Shown here in pieces: positions 49,770-57,279 of a stretch of DNA of 64,000 nucleotides. Source of the DNA: CAVZVW01 sp963778845 (lineage in GTDB: Bacteria > Actinomycetota > Actinomycetes > Actinomycetales > Kineosporiaceae); assembly GCA_963778845.1 (NCBI GenBank), contig CAVZVW010000009.1:1302001-1366000 (forward strand). The letters are read 5' to 3'. Each line of letters opens with the position of its first letter. The stretch's first letter is position 1. The notes under the pieces are model-generated. The model was not told the DNA's origin and made no database searches. It worked only from the letters and a program-made list of their open reading frames with translations. The translations under genes were made by a program, and so were the position numbers.

Positions 49770-51503
49770 ATGACGACCGAGGGGCTGGTCGAGCTGCAGG
49801 TGCGGGCCCGAGCCTGGCTGCGCTGCGACCCGGACCCGCGGACACGGGCCGAGCTCGACGACGTGCTCGCGCGCGTCGCAGTCGGTGACCCGGACGCGAC
49901 CGCCGACCTGGCCGACCGGTTCCTGGCTCCGTTGCAGTTCGGCACGGCCGGGCTGCGGGGCGAGCTCGGCGCCGGGCCGAACCGCATGAACCGCGCTGTC
50001 GTGATCGCCGCGGCCGCCGGGCTGAGCGCCTACCTGCGCTCGCGGGTGCCGGACCGGCCGAGGGTGGCGGTCGGGTACGACGCGAGGCACGACTCGGACG
50101 TGTTCGCCATGGACTCCTGCGCCGTACTCACGGCGGCCGGCTGCGAGGCCCTGCTGCTGCCACGCCACCTGCCGACACCGGTGCTGGCCTTCGCCGTGCG
50201 GCACCTGGACTGTGACGCAGGCGTCATGGTCACCGCGAGCCACAACCCGCCGCGCGACAACGGCTACAAGGTCTACCTCGGGGGCCGGGCCGACTCCTCA
50301 CCCGGGCAGGGTGCGCAGATCGTCCCGCCGGCCGACGAGCAGATCGCCGCGTGCATCGCCGAGGCGGGGCCGGCGGTCGACGTCCCCCGGGCAGAAGGGG
50401 GCTGGACCCCACTCGGCGAGGAGATCCTCGAGGCCTACCTCGCGGCGGCGGTGACGGTCGTGCGGCCCGGACCGCGGGACCTGCGCATCGTGCTGACGCC
50501 GCTGCACGGCGTGGGCGGCGACACCGCCGTGCGAGCTCTGGTCGCCGCGGGTTTCCCGGCGCCAATCGTGGTGGCGGAGCAGGCGGCGCCCGACCCCGAG
50601 TTCCCGACGGTCGCGTTCCCCAACCCCGAGGAGCCGGGCGCGATCGACATGGCGCTTGCCGTCGCTCGGGCTCGTAAGGCGGACCTGGTGATCGCGAACG
50701 ACCCCGACGCTGACCGCTGCGCGGTTGCCGTGCCCGACGCAGGGTTCGCCGACCCGCAGCCGGCTGGGCCCGCGCCGTGGCGCATGCTGCGCGGGGACGA
50801 GGTGGGTGCCCTGCTCGGCCAGGTGATGGTCGGCCGCGGCGTGCCGGACGAGGGCGCTGTCGCCTGCTCGATCGTGTCGTCGCAGCTGCTCGGCAAGATC
50901 GCGGCGGCACACGGGGTGCGCCACGCCGAGACGCTGACCGGCTTCAAGTGGATCAGCCGGGTGCCCGGCCTTGCATACGGCTACGAAGAAGCCCTCGGCT
51001 ACTGCGTGGCCCCCGACACGGTGCGCGACAAGGACGGCGTCACCGCCGCGCTGCTCGTGGCTGAGCTCGCCGCGGGACTGAAGGCGCACGGACGAACGCT
51101 GCTCGACGCCCTCGACGACCTGGCGCTGGCGCACGGTGTGCATGCCACGGACCAGCTGTCGGTGCGGGTGTCGGACCCCTCGCTCATCGCCGCGGCGATG
51201 GAGCGCCTGCGGGGCGACCCGCCTGCAACCCTTGGCGGCGCAGGGGTGACCTCTGCGGAGGACCTGGCCGTGCCCGACCCGTCGGTCGCGGTCCCGCCGA
51301 CCGACGGCTTGCGCTACCGGACGAGCGACGACGTGCGCGTCGTCGTGCGGCCGAGCGGCACGGAGCCGAAGCTCAAGTGCTACCTGGAGGCCGTTGTGCC
51401 CGTCGCGGGCGGACGGTCGGGTCTGGCAGCCGCCCGTCACCTGGCCCGGACTCGGCTGGACGCCGTGCGCCATGACCTGTCGGCAGCGCTGGGCCTTCCC
51501 TGA
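49770..51503 (+). CDS. Phosphoglucomutase/phosphomannomutase family protein
   Basis: 577 residues from the ATG at 49770. A GTG at 49746 overlaps the phosphoesterase stop and could be used instead. It is an alpha-D-phosphohexomutase with four domains: FGTAGLRGELGAGPNRMN at the N-terminus, the phosphoserine loop VMVTASHNPPRDNGYKVY, the metal loop NDPDADRCAVAV, the sugar-binding loop GFKWISRVPGLAYGYEEALGY, and the phosphate-binding RPSGTEPKLKCYL. The long form resembles PGM2/phosphopentomutase-like enzymes of the PMM/PGM group, so it could act on ribose or deoxyribose phosphates as well as hexoses. Confidence 0.92.
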   Translation: MTTEGLVELQVRARAWLRCDPDPRTRAELDDVLARVAVGDPDATADLADRFLAPLQFGTAGLRGELGAGPNRMNRAVVIAAAAGLSAYLRSRVPDRPRVAVGYDARHDSDVFAMDSCAVLTAAGCEALLLPRHLPTPVLAFAVRHLDCDAGVMVTASHNPPRDNGYKVYLGGRADSSPGQGAQIVPPADEQIAACIAEAGPAVDVPRAEGGWTPLGEEILEAYLAAAVTVVRPGPRDLRIVLTPLHGVGGDTAVRALVAAGFPAPIVVAEQAAPDPEFPTVAFPNPEEPGAIDMALAVARARKADLVIANDPDADRCAVAVPDAGFADPQPAGPAPWRMLRGDEVGALLGQVMVGRGVPDEGAVACSIVSSQLLGKIAAAHGVRHAETLTGFKWISRVPGLAYGYEEALGYCVAPDTVRDKDGVTAALLVAELAAGLKAHGRTLLDALDDLALAHGVHATDQLSVRVSDPSLIAAAMERLRGDPPATLGGAGVTSAEDLAVPDPSVAVPPTDGLRYRTSDDVRVVVRPSGTEPKLKCYLEAVVPVAGGRSGLAAARHLARTRLDAVRHDLSAALGLP

Positions 51504-51593
51504 GCCGGTTCACTGCGCCTTCTTGAGACCACCCTGGCTGGCTGAAGGCCGCCAGTCCTTCCGGGGCGGTCGGGCGGGGCGGTCGGTGCGAAG

Positions 51594-51630
51594 TGCTTTG
51601 CTTTGCACGCAGATGCGCAACGCCCGATCG
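51594..51630 (-). repeat. Dispersed palindromic element, copy D
   Basis: The reverse complement contains GTTGCGCATCTGCGTGCA then AAGCAAAGC. It is almost identical to the copy at 2749-2774 in the opposite orientation. Confidence 0.7.
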
Positions 51631-51688
51631 CCATGGTCGCGGCCCCGGTCGGCACCCCGCCGCCGCCGGGTGGGCCGTTGGTGCGGCA

Positions 51689-51720
51689 GGCTCTGCACGC
51701 AGATCCGCAACGCCCAATCG
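51689..51720 (-). repeat. Dispersed palindromic element, copy E
   Basis: The reverse complement contains GTTGCGGATCTGCGTGCA then GAGCC. It shares CGATTGGGCGTT/CGATCGGGCGTT-type flanks with copy D (both are preceded by CGCC and followed by A/G-ATCG on the plus strand). Confidence 0.65.
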
Positions 51721-51801
51721 GGGTCGCCTGGAGCCGCCCAGTGGACGGCCGCCACGCAGGAGGAGTGTGCACCGGTCTCCGACGGCTGCGCCTTCGGCGC
51801 G

Positions 51802-52008
51802 GTGTTGCAGATCCGCGTGCAATGCAAAGCGGGCCGCAACGCGTACCTTGCCGCGCCGCGGTCGGTACGGGTGTTGCAGATCCGCGTGCAATGCAAAGCG
51901 GGCCGCAACGCGTACCTTGCCGCGCCGCGGTCGGTACGGGTGTTGCAGATCCGCGTGCAATGCAAAGCAGGCCGCAACGCGTACCTTGCCGCGTCGCGGT
52001 CGGTACGG
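51802..52008 (+). repeat. 69-bp tandem repeat, three units
   Basis: Units at 51802-51870, 51871-51939 and 51940-52008. The first two are identical and the third differs at two positions. Each unit contains GTTGCAGATCCGCGTGCA then ATGCAAAGC, the same core as the dispersed element, plus a 40-base tail with GTACCTTGCCGCG and CGGTCGGTACGG. The period is divisible by 3, which explains the repetitive open frames on both strands. Confidence 0.9.
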
Positions 52009-52104
52009 GCGTGCCTTGACTCCAGCCGGTAGCTCGCCGCGGAACGCGGGACGCGGCGGTTCGCACTCGTCGGCAAGCCCTGCCCGGCCCAGGTCGGGCG
52101 AGCG

Positions 52105-52722
52105 CTATCGGAGCACCGCGAAGACCAGGGCGACCATGAGCGCCACCGACGACACCCAAGCGGCCAGGGACACCCTCACCTGCACCACCCCGGGGACGGC
52201 GAGCGCGGCGCGAGCTGCCCAGCGCTGGGAGACCAGCGCGGTGTCCCCCACACCAAGGAGTGCAGATCCCTGACGAGCGGCCCGGTCGACGGCCGATGCC
52301 GAGTACCTCTGCATGACCGCGCCCGTGTAGTCGACGTCTCGCATCTCGCGCAACCGGCGCGGACCCGGCAACCCCCAGGCGCAGTGCTCGACACCGTCGG
52401 CGCGGACGCGCAGCACCCATCCCATGGTCACCTCCTCGACCGCCGGCCACGGGATGGTGACGACGTGCAGGGGGTTCCGCAGCACCAGCACCTCGTCGGT
52501 CAGGACGACGGCGGGCCACCACCCGACCAGCCCGAGCAGCAGACTGACGCACACGACCACCGTGAGGCCGGCGCGGGCACCCGGCCCGGCGCCACCGTCG
52601 CCCGTCACTGACACGGCTGCAGGCAGCGTGACGGCCAGCCCCAGCACCATCCAGACCGCGAGCGCTGTACGGCCCAGCGGGTGACAGAGCACCACGCGGT
52701 CCTTCGTTCCGGTCACGGTCAC
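52105..52722 (-). CDS. PH-like domain membrane protein (paralogue 1)
   Basis: 205 residues from a GTG at 52722 (GGAGAGGA upstream). Two N-terminal helices (TALAVWMVLGLAVTLPAAVSV and AGLTVVVCVSLLLGLVGWWPAVV) lead into a bacterial PH-like strand pattern (LTDEVLVLRNPLHVVTIPWPAVEEVTMGWVLRVRADGVEHCAWG). A last helix (VSLAAWVSSVALMVALVFAVL) closes the protein. The next gene upstream has the same layout, so the pair arose by duplication. Function unknown. Confidence 0.75.
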   Translation of the reverse strand: MTVTGTKDRVVLCHPLGRTALAVWMVLGLAVTLPAAVSVTGDGGAGPGARAGLTVVVCVSLLLGLVGWWPAVVLTDEVLVLRNPLHVVTIPWPAVEEVTMGWVLRVRADGVEHCAWGLPGPRRLREMRDVDYTGAVMQRYSASAVDRAARQGSALLGVGDTALVSQRWAARAALAVPGVVQVRVSLAAWVSSVALMVALVFAVLR

Positions 52723-52752
52723 CGTCCTCTCCGAGCGTCCTGTCCGAGCGTC

Positions 52753-53490
52753 CTACCTGAAGATCCGAACAGCCACGGATGCGAGGACCGCCGCGACCAG
52801 TGCCACCAGGGGGACCACGTTCCAGCGGACCGTCACCGAGTCTCCCGAACCCAGCCCCGGGTGAGAACCCTCGGCCGGGGCCTGGTCTGTGCCGGCCGCG
52901 GCGCCGACCGTCGACGTGACCTGCCGGTCACGCCAGGCGTGCCAGCGCTGCTCCACCATGAAGGCCGCCGCCCCGGCGTCGCCGCGCAGGTCGCGGCTGG
53001 CCTGCTGGGGCGTGTGGCCACCCACGCTCCAGCGCGGGTCGGGCAGCCGAGGGTCGTGCTTGGCGGCACCGGTCGCGGATCCGGCCCCACGGCGTCCAGC
53101 AAGATCGCGGAAGGCGAGGCTGCGACCAGGGGCCGCTGCAGCCCAGCTCTGCATGCGCCGGTCGTCGGCGGTCACGAGCGTGAGGGCATAACGAGTGTCG
53201 ACGCTCTTGAGACTGCGCCAGGGCACCCGGTCGTCCCGCAGGACGTTGCGGAGCACCACCGCATCGTCGTCGACGACGACCGCCGGGCGCCAGAACAGGA
53301 GGTAGACCACGAGGCAGACGGCGACCTGCACGGGCACGGCGAAGGCGACGTCCTGCCATCGGCCCTGCACGGCCAGTGTCCCGGCCCACCACAGCGCGGC
53401 GAGCCAGACCACGACCGCGGCGACCCGCACGAGGACCGGCCGGTACACCATGACGTTCGTCGCCTCGCCCACCTGCCCATGGTGCACCAC
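52753..53490 (-). CDS. PH-like domain membrane protein (paralogue 2)
   Basis: 245 residues from the first start at 53490. An internal ATG at 53451, before VYRPVLVRV, is an alternative with a more plausible ribosome-binding site. Topology equals that of its neighbour: two N-terminal helices (VAAVVVWLAALWWAGTLAV, VPVQVAVCLVVYLLFWRP), PH-like strands (VVDDDAVVLRNVLRDDRVPWRSLKSVDTRYALTLVTADDRRMQSW), a charged linker, and a final helix (NVVPLVALVAAVLASVAVRIF). It lies 30 nt upstream of paralogue 1 and is probably co-transcribed with it. Unknown role. Confidence 0.75.
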   Translation of the reverse strand: MVHHGQVGEATNVMVYRPVLVRVAAVVVWLAALWWAGTLAVQGRWQDVAFAVPVQVAVCLVVYLLFWRPAVVVDDDAVVLRNVLRDDRVPWRSLKSVDTRYALTLVTADDRRMQSWAAAAPGRSLAFRDLAGRRGAGSATGAAKHDPRLPDPRWSVGGHTPQQASRDLRGDAGAAAFMVEQRWHAWRDRQVTSTVGAAAGTDQAPAEGSHPGLGSGDSVTVRWNVVPLVALVAAVLASVAVRIFR

Positions 53491-53563
53491 CGCGGCTACC
53501 CACCCAGCCGGCGACGTCCAGCGCTACCTCCCGCTGCTCCGGCCCCGCGCATCCGTGCGCGGC

Positions 53564-53569
53564 TAGACT
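53564..53569 (+). promoter_or_regulatory. Leaderless -10 box of deoC
   Basis: TAGACT, 6 nt before the GTG at 53576. Confidence 0.6.
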
Positions 53570-53575
53570 GCCGCG

Positions 53576-54595
53576 GTGACAGGGACGTCCACCACCGAGG
53601 CCGTGGGCTCGCCGTCCTCGGAGTGTGCAGCGGCGACCCGGGCCAGGCAGGTGCTCGGTGGGAACGAGCTGGACGACGCCGCGCTTCGCCGCTGGCTGCA
53701 CGGGCTGCCAGGGGTGGACGAGGTCGGCGCGGACGCCCGGGCGGCGGCGCTCTCGACGCGCTCCATCAAGGCCGGCTCGAAGGCGGGAGCGCTCGAGCTG
53801 GCGATCCGCATGGTCGACCTGACGACGCTCGAGGGGGCGGACACCCACGGGACGGTGAAGGCCCTGTGCGCCAAGGCGCGCCGCCCGGACCCGGACGACG
53901 CGTCGTGCCCGTCCGTGGGCGCCGTCTGCGTCTACAACGACCTTGTGCCCGTCGCGATCGAGGCGCTGCGGGGTTCGAGCGTGCGGGTAGCGGCGGTGGC
54001 AACGGCGTTCCCCAGCGGTCGCGCGACCCTGCCTGTCAAGCTGGCCGACACCCGCGACGCCGTGCAGGCGGGGGCTCACGAGGTCGACATGGTCATCGAC
54101 CGGGGCGCCTTCCTCTCCGGGCGCTACGGGCAGGTGTTCGACGAGATCGTCGCGGTTCGAGCCGCGTGCTCCGACGGCGGCCACTCGGCGCACCTGAAGG
54201 TGATCCTCGAGACGGGGGAGCTCGTGACCTACGACAACGTCCGGCGAGCCTCGTGGCTGGCGATGCTCGCAGGGGCCGACTTCATCAAGACGTCCACGGG
54301 CAAGATCTCACCTGCGGCGACGTTGCCGGTGACGTTGGTGATGCTCGAGGCGGTGCGCGACTGGCACCGGCTGACCGGCGCGGTGGTCGGGGTGAAACCG
54401 GCGGGCGGGATCCGGACGGCGAAGGACGCCGTGCGCTACCTCGTGCTCGTCAACGAGACGGCCGGACCGGACTGGCTCGACCCGGACCGCTTCCGCCTGG
54501 GCGCGTCGAGCCTGCTCAACGACATCCTGCTGCAGCGGCGCCGGATGGCCATCGGCGCCTACGCCGGTGCCGACCATCTCACGCTGGCGACATGA
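53576..54595 (+). CDS. deoC: Deoxyribose-phosphate aldolase
   Basis: 339 residues, a longer type than E. coli DeoC but usual in actinobacteria. It cleaves 2-deoxyribose-5-phosphate to glyceraldehyde-3-phosphate and acetaldehyde. The (beta/alpha)8 barrel shows MVDLTTLEGADT, SVGAVCVYNDLVPVA, VAAVATAFPSGRATLPVKLADTRDAVQAGAHEVDMVIDRGAFLSGRY, the Schiff-base region HLKVILETGEL and the catalytic FIKTSTGK, and VGVKPAGGIRTAKDAVRYL. It heads a deoC-aldehyde dehydrogenase operon; the aldehyde dehydrogenase could remove the acetaldehyde product. Confidence 0.94.
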   Translation: MTGTSTTEAVGSPSSECAAATRARQVLGGNELDDAALRRWLHGLPGVDEVGADARAAALSTRSIKAGSKAGALELAIRMVDLTTLEGADTHGTVKALCAKARRPDPDDASCPSVGAVCVYNDLVPVAIEALRGSSVRVAAVATAFPSGRATLPVKLADTRDAVQAGAHEVDMVIDRGAFLSGRYGQVFDEIVAVRAACSDGGHSAHLKVILETGELVTYDNVRRASWLAMLAGADFIKTSTGKISPAATLPVTLVMLEAVRDWHRLTGAVVGVKPAGGIRTAKDAVRYLVLVNETAGPDWLDPDRFRLGASSLLNDILLQRRRMAIGAYAGADHLTLAT

Positions 54596-54630
54596 GCGCG
54601 CTGGGCGAGCAGACCCGGCTGGAGGGGTAG

Positions 54631-56106
54631 ATGGCGAGCTTCGAGTACGCGCCGGCACCTGAGTCGCGGGCCGTCGTCGACCTTCGTGCCAGCTACGGGC
54701 TGTTCGTCAACGGGCAGTTCGTCGACCCCGCCGGAGGGGCCGCACTGAAGACGGTGAACCCGGCCACGGAGGAGGTCCTCGCCGAGGTCGCCGTCGCGAG
54801 CGAGGCCGACGTGGACGCCGCGGTGCGGGCCGCGCGGCGGGCCTACGAGCGCACCTGGTCGCGGATGCCCGGCGCCGAGCGGGCCAAGTACCTGTTCCGC
54901 ATCGCCCGGATCATCCAGGAGCGAAGCCGCGAGCTCGCCGTCCTGGAGACCCTCGACAACGGCAAGCCGATCCGCGAGAGCCGGGACGTCGACGTCCCCC
55001 TCGTCGCGGCGCACTTCTTCTACCACGCCGGATGGGCCGACAAGCTGGCGTGGGCCGGGCTGCCCGGTGGCGGGGTCGGGCCGGACGGCGTCCCGCGCGA
55101 CCCGGTACCGCACGGCGTCGTCGGTCAGGTGATCCCGTGGAACTTCCCGCTGCTCATGCTGGCCTGGAAGGTCGCGCCGGCGCTCGCGACGGGCAACACA
55201 GTGGTGCTCAAGCCGGCCGAGACGACGCCGCTGACCGCGCTGCTGTTCGCCGAGATCTGCCAGCAGGCCGACCTGCCGGCAGGCGTCGTCAACATCCTCA
55301 CCGGTGCGGGCGAGACGGGTGCTGCCGTCGTGTCGCACCCCGACGTGGACAAGGTGGCGTTCACGGGGTCCACCGAGGTCGGCCGGATCATCGCCAGGAC
55401 CATCGCCGGCACCCGGAAGAAGGCGACGCTGGAGCTCGGCGGGAAGGCCGCCAACATCATCTTCGACGACGCGGCACTCGACCAAGCAGTCGAGGGCATC
55501 GTCAACGGCATCTTCTTCAACCAGGGCCACGTGTGCTGCGCGGGGTCGCGGCTGCTCGTGCAGGAGTCGGTCGCCGAGGACGTCGTGGCGCGGCTCCAGG
55601 CGCGGATGCGGACATTGCGCGTGGGCGACCCGATGGACAAGAACACCGACGTCGGCGCGATCAACTCCCGCGCCCAGCTCGAGCGGATCACCGAGCTGTC
55701 CGACGCGGGTGAGGCGGAGGGCGCGCAGCGCTGGACGGCGCCCTGCTCGCTGCCGGCGAGCGGGTTCTGGTTCGCCCCCACGGTCTTCACCGGAGTATCG
55801 CCCGCGCACCGGATCGCCACAGAGGAGATCTTCGGGCCGGTGCTCTCGGTACTGACGTTCCGCACCCCGGAGGAGGCCGTGACCAAGGCGAACACGACGC
55901 CGTACGGCCTGTCTGCGGGTATCTGGACCGAGAAGGGGTCCCGCATCCTGTGGATGGCCGACCGGCTGCGCGCCGGGGTCGTCTGGGCCAACACCTTCAA
56001 CCGCTTCGACCCCACGAGTCCCTTCGGCGGATACAAGGAGTCCGGCTACGGCCGCGAAGGCGGCGTCCACGGGTTGGCCTCGTACGTGAAGGAGACGTCG
56101 CTGTGA
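54631..56106 (+). CDS. Aldehyde dehydrogenase family protein
   Basis: 491 residues. An NAD(P)-dependent aldehyde oxidase. Visible are VGQVIPWNFPLLMLAWKVAPALATGNTVVLKPAETTPL (cofactor domain), FTGSTEVGRIIA, the general-base ELGGKAANIIF, the catalytic cysteine in NQGHVCCAGSRLLVQE, and EEIFGPVLSVLTF. It follows deoC by 35 nt and is coupled to a second, shorter family member by a 4-nt overlap. In this context acetaldehyde from deoxyribose breakdown is the likely substrate, which is inference. Confidence 0.94.
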   Translation: MASFEYAPAPESRAVVDLRASYGLFVNGQFVDPAGGAALKTVNPATEEVLAEVAVASEADVDAAVRAARRAYERTWSRMPGAERAKYLFRIARIIQERSRELAVLETLDNGKPIRESRDVDVPLVAAHFFYHAGWADKLAWAGLPGGGVGPDGVPRDPVPHGVVGQVIPWNFPLLMLAWKVAPALATGNTVVLKPAETTPLTALLFAEICQQADLPAGVVNILTGAGETGAAVVSHPDVDKVAFTGSTEVGRIIARTIAGTRKKATLELGGKAANIIFDDAALDQAVEGIVNGIFFNQGHVCCAGSRLLVQESVAEDVVARLQARMRTLRVGDPMDKNTDVGAINSRAQLERITELSDAGEAEGAQRWTAPCSLPASGFWFAPTVFTGVSPAHRIATEEIFGPVLSVLTFRTPEEAVTKANTTPYGLSAGIWTEKGSRILWMADRLRAGVVWANTFNRFDPTSPFGGYKESGYGREGGVHGLASYVKETSL

Positions 56107-57044
56107 GCCCCCGCTCGGCTCGGCGCGCGGCGGAACGCGTCGACGTCCGCAAGACGTACAAGCTCTACGTCGGCGGAGCGTTCCCGCGCAGCGAGTCCGG
56201 GCGCTCGTACGCGGTGCTCGACGCCAAGGGCCGTTTCCTGGCCAACGCGGCGATGGCCTCGCGCAAGGACGCGCGGGACGCCGTCGTGGCCGCGCGCGCC
56301 GCCTTCGCGACGTGGTCGGGTGCCACGGCCTACAACCGGGGTCAGGTGCTGTACCGGGTCGCGGAGGTCATGGAGGGCCGGCGCGGCCAGTTCGTCGACG
56401 AGGTGTCGTGCGCCGAGGGCCTGTCGGCGTCGCGGGCGGGCGCGGTAGTGGACGCGGCCATCGACCGCTGGGTCTGGTACGCGGGGTGGACGGACAAGCT
56501 CGCCCAGGTGGCCGGCACCGCCAACCCGGTGGCCGGGCCGTACTTCAACCTCTCGGTGCCGGAGCCGACGGGCGTCGTGGCCGTGCTCGCACCGCAGGCC
56601 TCGTCGCTGCTGGGCCTGGTCTCCGTGGTCGCGCCAGTCCTGGTGCCCGGCAACACGTGCGTGGTGCTCGCCTCGCAGACCCGGCCGCTGCCCGCGGTGA
56701 CGCTCACGGAGGTGCTCGCGACGTCGGACCTGCCGGGCGGGGTCGTCAACCTGCTCACGGGGGTCACGAGCGAGGTGGCGGGGTGGCTGGCGTCGCACGA
56801 GGACGTCAACGCGCTCGACCTGTCGGGGGCGGCAGGTCTGCCGGGAGCGGCGTCGCTGGACTGGGGTGCCTTGGAGGCGGCGGCGGCGTCCACGCTGACG
56901 CGAGTCGTGCGCCCTGGTGGCCGCGGGGCTGCCGGAGAGGCGGACGGCGCCGTGGAACCGGACTGGACGGCGTCCCCGCCCGGGCCGCACCGCGCCCTGG
57001 CGTTCACCGAGACCAAGACGGTCTGGCATCCCAAGGGCCGCTGA
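56103..57044 (+). CDS. Aldehyde dehydrogenase family protein lacking the catalytic domain
   Basis: 313 residues from the GTG at 56103, overlapping the previous stop (GTGA). It aligns with the N-terminal, cofactor-binding two-thirds of aldehyde dehydrogenases (YKLYVGGAFPRSESGRSY, ASRKDARDAVVAARAAFATWSG, EPTGVVAVLAPQASSLLGLVSVVAPVLVPGNTCVVLASQ, LPGGVVNLLTG). It stops before the catalytic cysteine and most of the catalytic domain. The C-terminus is short and unrelated (ALAFTETKTVWHPKGR). No frameshift is visible, and it is coupled to the complete enzyme, so it is probably a structural or regulatory partner rather than a broken copy. Confidence 0.85.
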   Translation: MSPRSARRAAERVDVRKTYKLYVGGAFPRSESGRSYAVLDAKGRFLANAAMASRKDARDAVVAARAAFATWSGATAYNRGQVLYRVAEVMEGRRGQFVDEVSCAEGLSASRAGAVVDAAIDRWVWYAGWTDKLAQVAGTANPVAGPYFNLSVPEPTGVVAVLAPQASSLLGLVSVVAPVLVPGNTCVVLASQTRPLPAVTLTEVLATSDLPGGVVNLLTGVTSEVAGWLASHEDVNALDLSGAAGLPGAASLDWGALEAAAASTLTRVVRPGGRGAAGEADGAVEPDWTASPPGPHRALAFTETKTVWHPKGR

Positions 57045-57279
57045 CCCTGCCGTGGCGAGTCTGTGGCGCCAGTGGTCACTCTGCGTGCTCGGTTGTTCGC
57101 GGCCTGCTGACTGATATGACCGCGTGTCGTCAAAGGACCGCCATTGTCTTGTTCGGCAGCCACTCGAGGCGGCACACTCAGTGACCTTGGACCGGACGAA
57201 AGTCCTCCGTCGCACGTATCTGAGCGCCGATGTGCGGACTCGTCTCGACGCCACCACGAGATGAGAGGAAGTGATACCC

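Larger units (their letters stand above)
51504..52104. other. Repeat-rich intergenic region between convergent genes
   Basis: About 600 bases with no credible gene. It contains two single copies of the dispersed palindromic element (51594-51630 and 51689-51720) and a 69-bp tandem triplicate carrying the same core (51802-52008). Frames crossing it on both strands (up to 188 residues) consist of 23-residue repeats and are most likely translations of the repeat. Confidence 0.75.

Noticed and set aside
51802..52008. CRISPR array
   Set aside because: The units are contiguous 69-bp tandem repeats with no unique spacers, and there are no cas genes.
51510..52076. 188-residue ORF made of 23-residue repeats
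   Set aside because: It is the translation of the 69-bp tandem repeat and flanking dispersed elements. Equivalent repetitive frames exist on the other strand, and there is no plausible ribosome-binding site or fold.
56103..57044. Frameshifted pseudogene of aldehyde dehydrogenase
   Set aside because: No continuation of the catalytic domain is found in any frame after the stop; the short form ends cleanly and is translationally coupled.
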